Shown: positions 44,206 to 52,965 of the stretch, piece after piece
How positions within the stretch are numbered: the first letter of the stretch is position 1
How the letters are laid out: the number at the start of each line of letters is the position of its first letter
Origin: Roseomonas sp.
Lineage (GTDB): Bacteria; Pseudomonadota; Alphaproteobacteria; Acetobacterales; Acetobacteraceae
NCBI GenBank assembly: GCA_031180725.1
Contig: JAPSLO010000008.1
Location: 62,001 to 126,000, forward strand
DNA length: 64,000 nucleotides
Direction of reading: 5' to 3'
Program-made: the position numbers and the translations under genes
Notes under the pieces: generated by a model
Database searches by the model: none
What the model was told of the DNA's origin: nothing
Seen by the model: the letters and a program-made list of their open reading frames with translations, nothing else

Positions 44206-45119
44206 CGGGTCACCGGCATCTCGCCGGTGGCCAGCCAATGGGCACAATCCTCGCCGAGTTCCGCCAGCGCCTTGGCCTCGTAGCGGGCGCAGTCCTCGGC
44301 CGTCAGCGCATCACGCCAGCGGCCATTGGTGCCGCGGTGGACGAAGGTCTTGGCCCCGCCCTCCCATGGCGCGCCGCCCAGCGGCACGCTGGCCGTCGCG
44401 TTCTCCTTCATCCAGTCGAAGCTGCAGCGCTCAAGCATCGTCGGAAAGCGGGCCGCGTCGATCTTGATATCAAGGAAGTCCGCGATGCGCCGCATCTGCC
44501 CCGGCAGGTCTGCCTTCAGCTCCGCATAATGCAGCATGAGGACGTTAGGCAGGTGACGGACCGCCCACCAGCTCCGCACATTTTCCCAGAAGGGCCAGAA
44601 GGGGTGGCCGTCACGCTCCAGCCAGTCCAGGAAATACTGGCGGGTATCAGCCGTCGGCGGCTCGATAGGCGGGCCGACACGGCCTGGCGTGTCGTTCAGC
44701 AGCTGGTACCACAGCGCATTCGCGCGGGCATGGTGGTTGTGCAGGCTCCAGACCACGTCGCGACCGTCGCGGCCGATGTAGAGGTAGCGCGCGCGCGGCG
44801 AGAAGACCAACGCATCCACCGGAAGATGGGTCTTCAGGAAGCGGCGATGCGTCTGTGCCTCCACCATCGGCAGCTTTACCTCCTTCGGCGGCACACGAAG
44901 GTCGAGCCAGGGCGAGATCTCCGCCACGGCTGGTGTCTCACCACCGCCGAAGACGAGCTGCGCCACGATCTGCTGCGTCCAGGTGGTGCCGGACTTCGCA
45001 TAGGTCGCGATGATGATGTCGTCGTCGCGGAAGCCGAAGTCGTTCCAGATGGTGCTGTCCATGTGGTGGTTGTGAATCTCGCGCGTCTTGCGCGGCAGGC
45101 CGGCGGCATCGAACAGCAT
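44184..45119 (-). CDS. PAPS-dependent sulfotransferase (sulfotransferase_1 family)
   Basis: A 311-residue cytosolic-type sulfotransferase. The PAPS 5'-phosphosulfate loop TYAKSGTTWTQQI is at residues 39-51. The 3'-phosphate-binding strand is RYLYIGRDGRDVVWSLHNHH, and the C-terminal loop EGGAKTFVHRGTNGRWRD matches the family's RKG-type PAPS contact. A catalytic His is plausible in FLKTHLP. I chose the ATG at 45119 because GAGGAGGAACGCACC precedes it; an ATG at 45140 would put that sequence inside the gene. It would transfer sulfate to a hydroxyl or amine of a small molecule. No PAPS synthesis genes are nearby. Confidence 0.87.
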   Translation of the reverse strand: MLFDAAGLPRKTREIHNHHMDSTIWNDFGFRDDDIIIATYAKSGTTWTQQIVAQLVFGGGETPAVAEISPWLDLRVPPKEVKLPMVEAQTHRRFLKTHLPVDALVFSPRARYLYIGRDGRDVVWSLHNHHARANALWYQLLNDTPGRVGPPIEPPTADTRQYFLDWLERDGHPFWPFWENVRSWWAVRHLPNVLMLHYAELKADLPGQMRRIADFLDIKIDAARFPTMLERCSFDWMKENATASVPLGGAPWEGGAKTFVHRGTNGRWRDALTAEDCARYEAKALAELGEDCAHWLATGEMPVTRQAARAA

Positions 45120-45235
45120 GGTGCGTTCCTCCTCGGGCATCGCCTAGCCTTCTGCCACGCGCACTTGTCGAGGAGATGTCGCATCGGGTTTCGTGTGTGA
45201 CAGCCGGATGACGGGCGTGTCGCGCCCTGGCGGTC

Positions 45236-46003
45236 CTAGCTCATCCGCGCTGCATAGCGGTCCCGCCAGCCTTCGCCGCGGACAAAACGCAGGAAGCTGT
45301 CGGCATCCGGCGCCGCCCCTTCCAGGGCGCGGATGGTACGCCAGGCCAGCGCATGCATGCAGGAGGTCACCGGTGCGCCATGATGGAGAGGCGTATCCAG
45401 GATGGGCTTCAGGGTCGGCATACCCGTGCCCAGCAGCGCCACCGCGCCATAGCCGGCCGGCGGCAGCGTCGCCAGCGCCGCGGCCGCGCCCGCGGCCGAC
45501 ATGGCGTAGATCGGGTGGAAGGCCCCGCCCTCCATCGCCCCGCGAGAGATGGCGGCTACTCTGAAACCGCGCGCCGTCCAGTAGGTAACGGCGGCCTCGG
45601 TCAGGTCGTCAGGATAAGGGGAGACGAGGCCGATCGCCTCCGCTCCTACGGCCTGGAAGGCGTCGCGCACGGCGCGCGCGGCGGTGATGACCGGGATGCC
45701 CAGCCGGTTCTCCATGCTTGCGACCAGTGCATCCTCCTCGGCCGGGCCGGCGAAATAGCTGGCGCCGGTGCAGGCGAAGACCAGCGCCTTGACCGGCGCA
45801 TTGGCGAACTGCGCCGCCGCTCCCGGCAGGTCCCGCAGATAGTCCAGCAGTCGCGCAATGATGGTGGGCTTGGTGCTGGTCAGGCGCGCATTCAGCATCG
45901 CGACCCCGGGCGGCGACAGGATGGCGAATTCCGGCTCCACCGTGGTGTTCGCCTGCGGCGTCAGCACGCCCACCAAACCCTTGCGGGCATATTCCACGCT
46001 CAT
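45236..46003 (-). CDS. Asp/Glu racemase superfamily enzyme (maleate isomerase/arylmalonate decarboxylase-like)
   Basis: A 255-residue protein of the same superfamily as 37027-37767 but only distantly alike. It has GVLTPQANTTVEPEFAILS at the N-terminus, LVFACTGASYF with the first catalytic-type Cys, and APVTSCMHALAWRTI with the second. AIGLVSPYPDDLTEAAV is the hinge segment. The chosen ATG at 46003 has GAGGGAG about 9 bases upstream. It is divergent from a Bug-type receptor with only 78 bases between, suggesting a shared promoter and that the receptor delivers its dicarboxylate-like substrate. Confidence 0.8.
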   Translation of the reverse strand: MSVEYARKGLVGVLTPQANTTVEPEFAILSPPGVAMLNARLTSTKPTIIARLLDYLRDLPGAAAQFANAPVKALVFACTGASYFAGPAEEDALVASMENRLGIPVITAARAVRDAFQAVGAEAIGLVSPYPDDLTEAAVTYWTARGFRVAAISRGAMEGGAFHPIYAMSAAGAAAALATLPPAGYGAVALLGTGMPTLKPILDTPLHHGAPVTSCMHALAWRTIRALEGAAPDADSFLRFVRGEGWRDRYAARMS

Positions 46004-46081
46004 GCCATCGGCTCCCTCGCGCAGCTCCCAATGATGCCGCATGGTAGGGGCACGACAACCTGACGGAAGCCTCGCGCCCCG

Positions 46082-47041
46082 ATGCCCAGCCGCCGTGCCC
46101 TGCTCGCTTTGCCCGCCACCCTTGCTCTGCCTGGCTTGGCCCGGGCGCAGGCCTGGCCCAGCCGGCCGGTGCGCGTCGTGGTACCCTTCCCGCCCGGCGG
46201 CACCACCGATTTTATCGCCCGGCTGGTGATGCAGCGGCTGACCCAGACGCTCGGCCAGCCCTTCGTCATCGAGAACCGCGCCGGCGCCGGCGGCACCACC
46301 GGGTCCGACCTGGTGGCGAAGAGCGCGCCGGATGGCGGCGTCTTCGTCATCTCCAACATCGCGAGCCACGGCGTCGGACCCAGCGTGTACCGCGGCATGC
46401 CCTATGACAGCGTGCGGGACTTCACCCATGTGGCGCTGATGGCTGAGATCCCCTCGGTGCTGGCGGTGAACGTCAACAGCCCGATCCGCAGCCTGGCCGA
46501 CTACATCGCCGCGGCGAAGGCGCGGCCCGGGGCCATCACGCTCGCCAGTCCGGGCAATGGCACCTCAAGCCACGCCAAGCAGGAGATCCTGAAGCGCGTG
46601 GCCGGGATCGAGACCATCCACGTGCCCTATCGCGGCAGCGGGCCGATGATGAACGACGTCTCCGCCGGCCAGGTGGATTCCATGATCACCACGCTGGTGG
46701 AGGCCGGCCGGAACGACCGCTTCCGGCTGCTGGCCGTCACCGCCGCGCAGCGGGTGGAAGGCTGGCCCAACCTGCCGACCTTCACGGAGCTCGGCTATCC
46801 GGAGCTGGTCGCCTCCACCTGGTTCGGGCTCTCCGGCCCCGCTGGCCTGCCGGAGCCGATGGTCACGCGCCTGAATGCGGCGGTGCTGGCGGCCCTGGCA
46901 CACCCGGATGTGGTGCCCCGCCTGATCGAGACCGGCTCCACCCCGCGCCGGATGAGCGCGCCGGAATACGGCGCCTTCATCGCCAGCGAGGTGCGCCGCT
47001 GGGCCGAGGTGGTGCGGGTCGCGGGCATCCGCGCGGACTGA
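46082..47041 (+). CDS. Bug/TctC-family tripartite tricarboxylate transporter receptor
   Basis: A 319-residue periplasmic receptor with a short signal peptide (SRRALLALPATLALPGLARAQ). Bug motifs are VRVVVPFPPGGTTDFIARLV, ENRAGAGGTTGSDLVAKSAPD, HVPYRGSGPMMNDVSAGQVD and LPTFTELGYPELVASTWFGL. It carries the classical GAGG loop more clearly than the receptor at 11040. No TctA/TctB genes are in the window. It is divergent from an Asp/Glu-racemase-like gene. Confidence 0.9.
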   Translation: MPSRRALLALPATLALPGLARAQAWPSRPVRVVVPFPPGGTTDFIARLVMQRLTQTLGQPFVIENRAGAGGTTGSDLVAKSAPDGGVFVISNIASHGVGPSVYRGMPYDSVRDFTHVALMAEIPSVLAVNVNSPIRSLADYIAAAKARPGAITLASPGNGTSSHAKQEILKRVAGIETIHVPYRGSGPMMNDVSAGQVDSMITTLVEAGRNDRFRLLAVTAAQRVEGWPNLPTFTELGYPELVASTWFGLSGPAGLPEPMVTRLNAAVLAALAHPDVVPRLIETGSTPRRMSAPEYGAFIASEVRRWAEVVRVAGIRAD

Positions 47042-47082
47042 TCTTCTCGCCTTTCCCGGCCGCAGCGGGTAAAGGGCGGCCC

Positions 47083-47262
47083 ATGACGGAACGCCCCAAG
47101 CCTGCCCCGCAGGAACCCCGGGCCGCCCCGAACCCGACCGAGCAGGCCAGGGCGGAGCGGGAGGCCCGGCTGGCCGCCGCCCTGAGGGAGAATCTGCGCC
47201 GCCGTAAGGCCCAGGCCCGCGCCCGGCAGGAGTCAAGCAGCCCCGACCTCAAGGAAAGCTGA
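47083..47262 (+). CDS. Small basic Ala/Arg-rich helical protein
   Basis: A 59-codon gene with AAAGGGCGG a few bases before its ATG, lying between the Bug receptor and dcd. The protein has a Pro-rich N-terminus and then a long charged helix (about residues 20-52, with [20 protein letters not shown]), and no membrane segment or signal. Small proteins with a similar [16 protein letters not shown] helix recur as uncharacterised proteins in alphaproteobacteria, which supports a real gene. Function unknown; nucleic-acid or protein binding would fit the charge. Confidence 0.65.
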   Translation: MTERPKPAPQEPRAAPNPTEQARAEREARLAAALRENLRRRKAQARARQESSSPDLKES

Positions 47263-47338
47263 GCTTCCGGTTGCCCGGGCCTTGCCACTCGGCTACGCCA
47301 ACCCCGTTCCCGCCACCCTGCAGAGTCCATGCCCGCTC

Positions 47339-47893
47339 ATGTCCATCATGCCCGATACCTGGATCCGCCGCATGGCGACCGAGCACGGCATGATCGAGCC
47401 CTTCGTCGAAAGCCAGCGACGGGAGGGCGTGATCTCCTTCGGCCTGTCCTCCTACGGCTATGACGCCCGGCTGGCCGACGAATTCAAGATCTTCACCAAT
47501 GTGGACAACGCGCTGGTGGATCCGAAGTCCTTCAACGAGCAAGGCTTCGTCTCGCGCAAGGGCGAAACTTGCATCATTCCGCCCAATTCCTTCCTGCTGT
47601 GCCACACCGTGGAATATTTCCGCATTCCGCGCGATGTGCTGGTCATCTGCCTGGGGAAATCCACCTATGCGCGTTGCGGACTGATCGTGAACGTCACGCC
47701 GCTCGAGCCCGAATGGGAGGGCCAGGTGACGATCGAGATCAGCAATACCACTCCCCTGCCCGCCCGGATCTATGCAAATGAGGGCATCTGCCAGTTCCTG
47801 TTCCTGAAGGGCGAAGCCCCGCCGGAAGTCAGCTACGCGGACAGGAAGGGGAAATACATGCGGCAGCGCGGTGTCGCGCTGCCGAAGCTCTGA
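47339..47893 (+). CDS. dcd: dCTP deaminase
   Basis: A 184-residue trimeric dCTP deaminase, the usual alphaproteobacterial length. It deaminates dCTP to dUTP for thymidylate synthesis. The catalytic and binding motifs are [36 protein letters not shown] (Ser, Arg and the loop) and [13 protein letters not shown] with the catalytic Glu, then a C-terminal [13 protein letters not shown] tail that closes over the nucleotide. The ATG at 47339 gives the standard [13 protein letters not shown] start. It precedes murA by 142 bases. Confidence 0.96.
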   Translation: MSIMPDTWIRRMATEHGMIEPFVESQRREGVISFGLSSYGYDARLADEFKIFTNVDNALVDPKSFNEQGFVSRKGETCIIPPNSFLLCHTVEYFRIPRDVLVICLGKSTYARCGLIVNVTPLEPEWEGQVTIEISNTTPLPARIYANEGICQFLFLKGEAPPEVSYADRKGKYMRQRGVALPKL

Positions 47894-48035
47894 TGGCTTT
47901 CCCTCCCGCCCCTGCACTTCTCCCCTCCGTCCGTGGGGCAGGGTCGGGGCGGCCAGGCGAGAACCGGCAGGCCCCTAACCTTCACACCCACATCCTCGCC
48001 CTCCTCCGCAGGCGGGGAAGCAAGAGTTCGTAGAT

Positions 48036-49298
48036 ATGGATCGCATCCGCATCCGCGGCGGCAAGCCGCTCCATGGCGTCATCCCGATCAGCGGCGCCAA
48101 GAATGCCACCCTGCCGCTCATGGCCGCAGCGCTGCTGACCGATGGCCCCCTGGTGCTGGAGAATGGGCCGGACCTGGCCGACATCGCGACCATGACCGCC
48201 CTGCTGACCCAGCACGGGCTGCACGTGGAGCACGACAGGGCCGCGCGGCGCATCACCCTCTCGGGCGCCGCGACGAACCTGGAGGCGCCCTACGACATCG
48301 TGCGGAAGATGCGGGCCAGCGTGCTGGTGCTGGGGCCGCTGGTGGCACGCTTCGGCGCGGCCAAGGTCTCGCTGCCCGGCGGCTGCGCCATCGGCACGCG
48401 GCCGGTGGACCTGCACCTGAAAGGCCTGGAGCAGATGGGCGCGATCATTGATCTGGACAGCGGCTACATCTCCGCCAAGGCGCCGGCCGGTGGGCTCAAG
48501 GGCGCGAAGATCATCTTCCCTCAGGTCAGCGTCGGCGCGACCGAGAACCTGCTGATGGCCGCTTGCCTGGCCGATGGTGTGACCGAGCTGGTGAATGCCG
48601 CACAGGAGCCGGAGATCGGCGACCTGGCCATGTGCCTGATGCGCATGGGCGCGCGCATCGAGGGCATCGGCACCGCCAAGCTGACGATCGAGGGCGTGCG
48701 CTCACTCGGCTCTGCCCGCCACCCGGTAATACCCGACCGCATCGAGGCCGGCACCTATGCCTGCGCTGCCGCGATCACCGGCGGCACGGTGCTGCTGGAA
48801 GGCGCGCGGATGGCAGATCTCGGCGCGGTCGCGCGGGTGCTGCGCGACGCCGGCGTGGATGTAGCGGAACGGCACGACGGGCTGCAGGTCTCGCGCCTGA
48901 ACGGGCTGCACGGGACCGATGTGATGACGGAGCCGTTCCCCGGCTTCGCCACTGACATGCAGGCGCAGTTCATGGCCCTGATGTGCGTGGCCGAGGGCGC
49001 CAGCATGATCACCGAGACGATCTTCGAGAACCGCTTCATGCATGTGCCCGAGCTGATGCGGATGGGCGCGCGCATCAAATACCACGGCCAGAGCGCCATC
49101 GTGCGGGGCGTCCCGAAGCTGTCCGGTGCGCCGGTGATGGCGACCGACCTGCGCGCCTCCGTCAGCCTGGTGCTGGCAGGGCTGGCCGCGCAGGGCGAGA
49201 CCATCGTCAATCGCGTCTACCACCTGGATCGCGGCTATGAGGCGGTGGAGCGCAAGCTGGCCGCGGTGGGCGCGGATATCGAGCGGGTTGCTGCCTGA
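48036..49298 (+). CDS. murA: UDP-N-acetylglucosamine 1-carboxyvinyltransferase
   Basis: A 420-residue MurA, the first committed enzyme of peptidoglycan synthesis. It transfers enolpyruvate from PEP to UDP-GlcNAc in the cytoplasm. Lys22 in [11 protein letters not shown] and the fosfomycin-targeted Cys117 in [12 protein letters not shown] are both present. The C-terminal region has [16 protein letters not shown] and [15 protein letters not shown]. The ATG gives the canonical [14 protein letters not shown] start. The gene has no frameshift and is full length. Confidence 0.97.
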   Translation: MDRIRIRGGKPLHGVIPISGAKNATLPLMAAALLTDGPLVLENGPDLADIATMTALLTQHGLHVEHDRAARRITLSGAATNLEAPYDIVRKMRASVLVLGPLVARFGAAKVSLPGGCAIGTRPVDLHLKGLEQMGAIIDLDSGYISAKAPAGGLKGAKIIFPQVSVGATENLLMAACLADGVTELVNAAQEPEIGDLAMCLMRMGARIEGIGTAKLTIEGVRSLGSARHPVIPDRIEAGTYACAAAITGGTVLLEGARMADLGAVARVLRDAGVDVAERHDGLQVSRLNGLHGTDVMTEPFPGFATDMQAQFMALMCVAEGASMITETIFENRFMHVPELMRMGARIKYHGQSAIVRGVPKLSGAPVMATDLRASVSLVLAGLAAQGETIVNRVYHLDRGYEAVERKLAAVGADIERVAA

Positions 49299-49442
49299 CC
49301 CCCGCCGGCCCGGCGGATTCGCCGGCTGGCCCGGGCAATGCGACACAGACCCGGGACTGAAGGGGACGTGGCGCGGCCGATGCGGGCCGCATCGCCGGTT
49401 CGCCACCGGAACCCGGGTCCCGGCGAGTGGGAGGGAACCGAC

Positions 49443-50807
49443 ATGGCTCGTCCCGCCAAGGGGGGACAACGGAACCGGCTGCCGGACAGGGATCCCATCC
49501 TCGCCGCGCTGGACGGCCTGCCCGCCGCAGCCCTGATGACGGATGCGCAGGGCGCGATCACCTTCGCAAATGCGCAGGCTGCGCTGCTGCTGGGCGTTCC
49601 GGCCGGGACACTGCCCCGCCTCGGCTGGGCGGCGGTTGCGCACCCCGCGGATCTGCCAGGCCTGGAGGCCGCGCTGGCCGCAGCCCTGGCGGCGCAGGAA
49701 CCGCTGCGGCACAGGCTGCGGGCCGCCAGCGGCGCCGCCTCACCCTGCTGGGTCACCCTGTCCGCCAACCCGCGGTATGACGCCGCCGGCCGCTTTCTCG
49801 GCCTGACCGCTATCCTCCAGGACGTGACCGCCGCCCTGCGGGCCGAAGCCGCACTGCGGGAAGCGGAGGAGCGAACGCGCACCCTGCTGGATGCCGCACC
49901 CTTCAGCGTCATCATCATCGACACCGAGACCTACGAGATCCTCGACGTCAACGAGTTCGCCTGCCACGACTACGGCTACACGCGGGAGGAATTCCTGCGC
50001 CTGCGCATCACCGACATCGACGCGCTGGGCAGCGTGGAGGCCATCCGGGCGCGCGGGCGCGCCAACTCGATCCGCCCCGGCACCCAGGAGTTCGAGGCAC
50101 AGCACCGTGACAAGTCGGGCACTGTGCGGGATGTGCTGGTGCGCGTGCAGGGCGCCCTGCTGGATGGCCGCCGGGTCACCTTCGGCGCGCATTTCGATAT
50201 CACCGGCCGTAAGGCGGTGGAGGAGCGGCAGCGCCTGTTGATGCGCGAACTGGACCATCGCGCACGCAACGTGTTGGCGGTGGTGCAGGCAGCGCTGCGG
50301 CTGACGCCGCGCGACAATCCCGAGGCCTATGCGCAGGCGGTGGAAGGACGGGTGCGCGCCTTGGCGCGGGCACATACCCTGCTGGCCGAGGGAAGCTGGA
50401 GCGGCGCAGAGCTGCGCGCCTTGCTGGCGGCCGAGTTGCAGCCTTTTCTGGCCGAACAGCGGGTGGAGCTGCAAGGGCCGCGCCTGATGCTGCCGCCCAC
50501 TGCGGCCCAGTCGCTCGCCATGGCGCTGCACGAGCTGGCAACCAATGCAGTGAAGCATGGCGCGCTCTCGGTCCAGGATGGCCGGCTTGCGGCGCGCTGG
50601 CAGCTACAGGTGCCGGGCAGGCTGCGGTTGGAATGGGTGGAACGCGATGGACCGGAATTGGCCGGCGCGCCGGCGCGCAGTGGCTTCGGGTCGCGCGTAC
50701 TGGATGCGACGATCCGCCGTCAGCTCGGCGGCCGGGCCGCCCTGCAATGGGACAGGTGCGGCCTGACCTGCGTGATGGAAGTGCCACTGGCCGAAGCCGC
50801 GGCCTGA
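49443..50807 (+). CDS. HWE-family sensor histidine kinase with two PAS domains
   Basis: A 454-residue soluble sensor kinase. Two PAS domains span about residues 18-130 (LMTDAQGAITFANAQAALLL) and 145-258 (APFSVIIIDTETYEILDVN). A dimerisation/phospho-acceptor region follows with His272 in MRELDHRARNVLAVVQA, then an HWE-type ATPase: MALHELATNAVKHGALS (N box) and LEWVERDG (the WxE motif), ending GFGSRVLDATIRRQLGG. HWE kinases are common in alphaproteobacteria and often act in light or general stress signalling; some respond through flavin-binding PAS domains, but no LOV NCRFLQ motif is seen here. No response regulator adjoins. GGAGGGAA precedes the ATG at 49443. Confidence 0.9.
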   Translation: MARPAKGGQRNRLPDRDPILAALDGLPAAALMTDAQGAITFANAQAALLLGVPAGTLPRLGWAAVAHPADLPGLEAALAAALAAQEPLRHRLRAASGAASPCWVTLSANPRYDAAGRFLGLTAILQDVTAALRAEAALREAEERTRTLLDAAPFSVIIIDTETYEILDVNEFACHDYGYTREEFLRLRITDIDALGSVEAIRARGRANSIRPGTQEFEAQHRDKSGTVRDVLVRVQGALLDGRRVTFGAHFDITGRKAVEERQRLLMRELDHRARNVLAVVQAALRLTPRDNPEAYAQAVEGRVRALARAHTLLAEGSWSGAELRALLAAELQPFLAEQRVELQGPRLMLPPTAAQSLAMALHELATNAVKHGALSVQDGRLAARWQLQVPGRLRLEWVERDGPELAGAPARSGFGSRVLDATIRRQLGGRAALQWDRCGLTCVMEVPLAEAAA

Positions 50808-50893
50808 CAACGCCGAGCGTTGCTGGCGATCCGATGGCGGGCCGCCTTCTTCACGCCGGCCGTCACACTGAAGGCATCCCAGCGGCATGCCGA

Positions 50894-50911
50894 GGGGAGC
50901 CGCCGCTCCCC
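50894..50911. terminator. Hairpin between convergent genes
   Basis: GGGGAGC-CGCC-GCTCCCC forms a 7-bp all-GC-rich stem between the kinase stop (50807) and the stop of the minus-strand receptor gene (50925). It is followed by a C-run rather than T-run. It could act on both transcripts. Confidence 0.5.
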
Positions 50912-50924
50912 CCACCGGCGCCGG

Positions 50925-52040
50925 TTACGGCGCGTAGTCGTAGCTGCCGTCGCGCCATTCATAGACGCGATAGGCCGCGTTCACCGGATCCCCCTTCGCG
51001 TCGAAGCGCATCGCGCCGAGCACCGTGCGGAACTCGCGCCCCTCCGCGCGCATGGCCGCCAGCAGCCGCGCCGACTGGACGCCGGCGGCCGCTTCGGCCG
51101 CCTGAGCGAAGACCTGCACCGCCGCATAGCTGTAGAGCGTGTAGCCGGTCGGGTCGAAATTCGCGGCCTGGAAGCGCCGCGCCACCTCCGCTCCCTCCGG
51201 CGTGCGACGGGGATCTGCCTCGAAGGTAAACAGGCTGCCCTGGCCAGCCGGGCCGGTGATGCCCCAGAAGTCCCGCACATTCAGGTCGTCATTGGAGATC
51301 AGGCGCAGATTGGTCATCCCTTGCTCCCGCGCCTGACGCAGGATGGTGGCGGCTTCCCGGTGATAGGCAGAGTGGTACAGCACCGTGACATTCGCCGCCT
51401 TCAGCCGTGTGACGACGGAATTGAAGTCGCTCTCGCCCTTGGTGATCTGGGCACGCAGCGCTTCTTGCATGCCGTTGCGGCGCAGTGTCGCCTGGAACAC
51501 ATCCGCCAGCGTCACGCCGGGCGCCGTCAGGTCGTTGGTGATCGCCACAACCTGGCCGGGGAAGTTCCGCGCAACATACTCCGCTGCCACCGCCGCCTGC
51601 TGGTCGTCGCGGCCGCAAACGCGGAAGACGTTGCGCAGGCCTCGTTCCGTAAAGCGGGGATTGGTGGAGCCCGGAGAGATCTGCAGCAGCCCCGCCTCGG
51701 CATAGACATCAGACGCCGCGATCGAGGCGGCCGAGCAGTAATGCCCGACGACGAAGGCGGTGTTGCGCGAGACGATGCGGGAGGCGACGGAGACCGCCTG
51801 GCGCGGGTCGCAGGCATCATCCTCCAGCGCCAGCTCCACCCGCCGGCCGAGCAGGCCGCCGCGCGCATTCAGGTCGGCCACCGCCATCTCCGCGCCGCGG
51901 CGCATCTGCTCGCCGATTGTTGCCTGGTCGCCGGTCAGAGGGCCGGCCATCGCGATCCGGATGGGCGGCTGCTGCGCCATTGCAGGCGTTGCCGCCATCG
52001 CCGCCAGCACCGGCAGAAGCCGGAGGAATTGCCGCCGCAT
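50925..52040 (-). CDS. Branched-chain amino acid-type ABC transporter substrate-binding protein
   Basis: A 371-residue periplasmic binding protein of the LivJ/Peripla_BP_6 family. The signal peptide (FLRLLPVLAAMAATPAMAQ) is followed by IRIAMAGPLTGDQATIGEQM, DLNARGGLLGRRVELALEDD, and VVGHYCSAASIAASDVYAEA in the ligand cleft, then GYTLYSYAAVQVFAQA. Members bind amino acids, amides, urea or aromatic acids. No permease or ATPase is beside it. It lies 87 bases after the SDR gene on the same strand, suggesting it serves that catabolic cluster. Confidence 0.87.
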   Translation of the reverse strand: MRRQFLRLLPVLAAMAATPAMAQQPPIRIAMAGPLTGDQATIGEQMRRGAEMAVADLNARGGLLGRRVELALEDDACDPRQAVSVASRIVSRNTAFVVGHYCSAASIAASDVYAEAGLLQISPGSTNPRFTERGLRNVFRVCGRDDQQAAVAAEYVARNFPGQVVAITNDLTAPGVTLADVFQATLRRNGMQEALRAQITKGESDFNSVVTRLKAANVTVLYHSAYHREAATILRQAREQGMTNLRLISNDDLNVRDFWGITGPAGQGSLFTFEADPRRTPEGAEVARRFQAANFDPTGYTLYSYAAVQVFAQAAEAAAGVQSARLLAAMRAEGREFRTVLGAMRFDAKGDPVNAAYRVYEWRDGSYDYAP

Positions 52041-52127
52041 GGAACCGCTCTCTCCCTGGGATGACGGCAACATCCCACTCGATGGTTGAGGCCGCAAGGG
52101 CGATCCGCTTCCAGCTCGGTTACGGCT

Positions 52128-52898
52128 TCAGCGGAACATCCCCCCACCATCCACGTCCACCACCGTGCCATTGACATAGGCAGCGCGGGGCGAGGCCAGG
52201 AAGGCTGTCAGGTCGCCGATCTCCCGCGGTTCGATCGGACGGCCGAAGGGCAGACCGGTCAGCGTCTCCTGCCAGCGTTCGGCATCGCCGAAGCGCAGTT
52301 CCGCCGCGGTGCGGGCCTGGCGTTCCATGCGTTCGGTGCGGGTAGTGGCGGGATTGATGCCCAGCACGCGTACGCCGCTGGCCGCTGCCGCCCCGCCCAG
52401 GGCCGAGGTGAAGGCGATCAGCGCGGCATTGCCTGCTCCGCCGGCGATATAGCCCGCCCGCGGCGCCCGGCCGGCCATGCCGATGATATTCAGGATCACT
52501 CCGGTGCCGCGCGCCTCCATGCCGGGCAGGTAGAGCTGAGACAGATGGATGTAGCCCAGCACCTTCAGGTCCCAGGCCGCCTGCCAGCGATCGATCGGGA
52601 TATCCTGCAGCCGGCCGGAGGGAATTGCCCCGGCATTGTTTACCAGGATGTCGAGATCGGGATGCGCGGCGTGCAGACGCTGCCGCTCCTCGGTGCGGGA
52701 GAGGTCGGCGGCGAAGGTGGCGACCTTCACCTGGCGCTGGGCGCGGATCGCACCGGCGGCGGCGGTGAGCGCAGCGGGGTCGCGCGCCGCCAGCACCAGG
52801 TCGCAGCCAGCTTCGGCGAAGGCTTCGGCGCAGGCCAGCCCTATGCCCTTGGAGCCGCCGGTGACCAGTACACGCTTGCCGCTCAGGCCCAGGTCCAT
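52128..52898 (-). CDS. SDR-family protein lacking the usual catalytic Ser and Lys
   Basis: A 256-residue Rossmann protein. The cofactor motif TGGSKGIGLACAEAFAEAG is intact near residue 13, LAARD follows strand 2, and NNAG is at 87-90. Tyr150 is in place, but the position four residues later is Gly154 instead of Lys, and the usual catalytic Ser region reads NIIGMAG. The C-terminal FLASPRAAYVNGTVVDVDGG is typical. The fold and cofactor site look sound while the standard proton relay is not. GGGGGAGGCG precedes the ATG at 52898. It follows the ThDP-enzyme gene. It may catalyse an atypical reaction or bind cofactor without classical redox activity. Confidence 0.85.
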   Translation of the reverse strand: MDLGLSGKRVLVTGGSKGIGLACAEAFAEAGCDLVLAARDPAALTAAAGAIRAQRQVKVATFAADLSRTEERQRLHAAHPDLDILVNNAGAIPSGRLQDIPIDRWQAAWDLKVLGYIHLSQLYLPGMEARGTGVILNIIGMAGRAPRAGYIAGGAGNAALIAFTSALGGAAAASGVRVLGINPATTRTERMERQARTAAELRFGDAERWQETLTGLPFGRPIEPREIGDLTAFLASPRAAYVNGTVVDVDGGGMFR

Positions 52899-52930
52899 CG
52901 ACGCCTCCCCCGAAAGCACGCCGTTGCCCG

Positions 52931-52955
52931 CCCCTCCCCCACCCGAGGGGAGGGG
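52931..52955 (-). terminator. Intercistronic hairpin between ThDP-enzyme and SDR genes
   Basis: CCCCTCCCC and GGGGAGGGG form a 9-bp stem with a 7-base loop in the 67-base gap between the two minus-strand genes. It may attenuate transcription into the SDR gene or stabilise the upstream message; runs of G here could also be sequence-composition noise. Confidence 0.4.
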
Positions 52956-52965
52956 GGGGCGAGAC

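Noticed and set aside
47896-48035. Possible long-loop hairpin between dcd and murA
   Set aside because: Only 6 bp pair across a loop of more than 20 bases, so it is not convincing as a terminator or leader structure.
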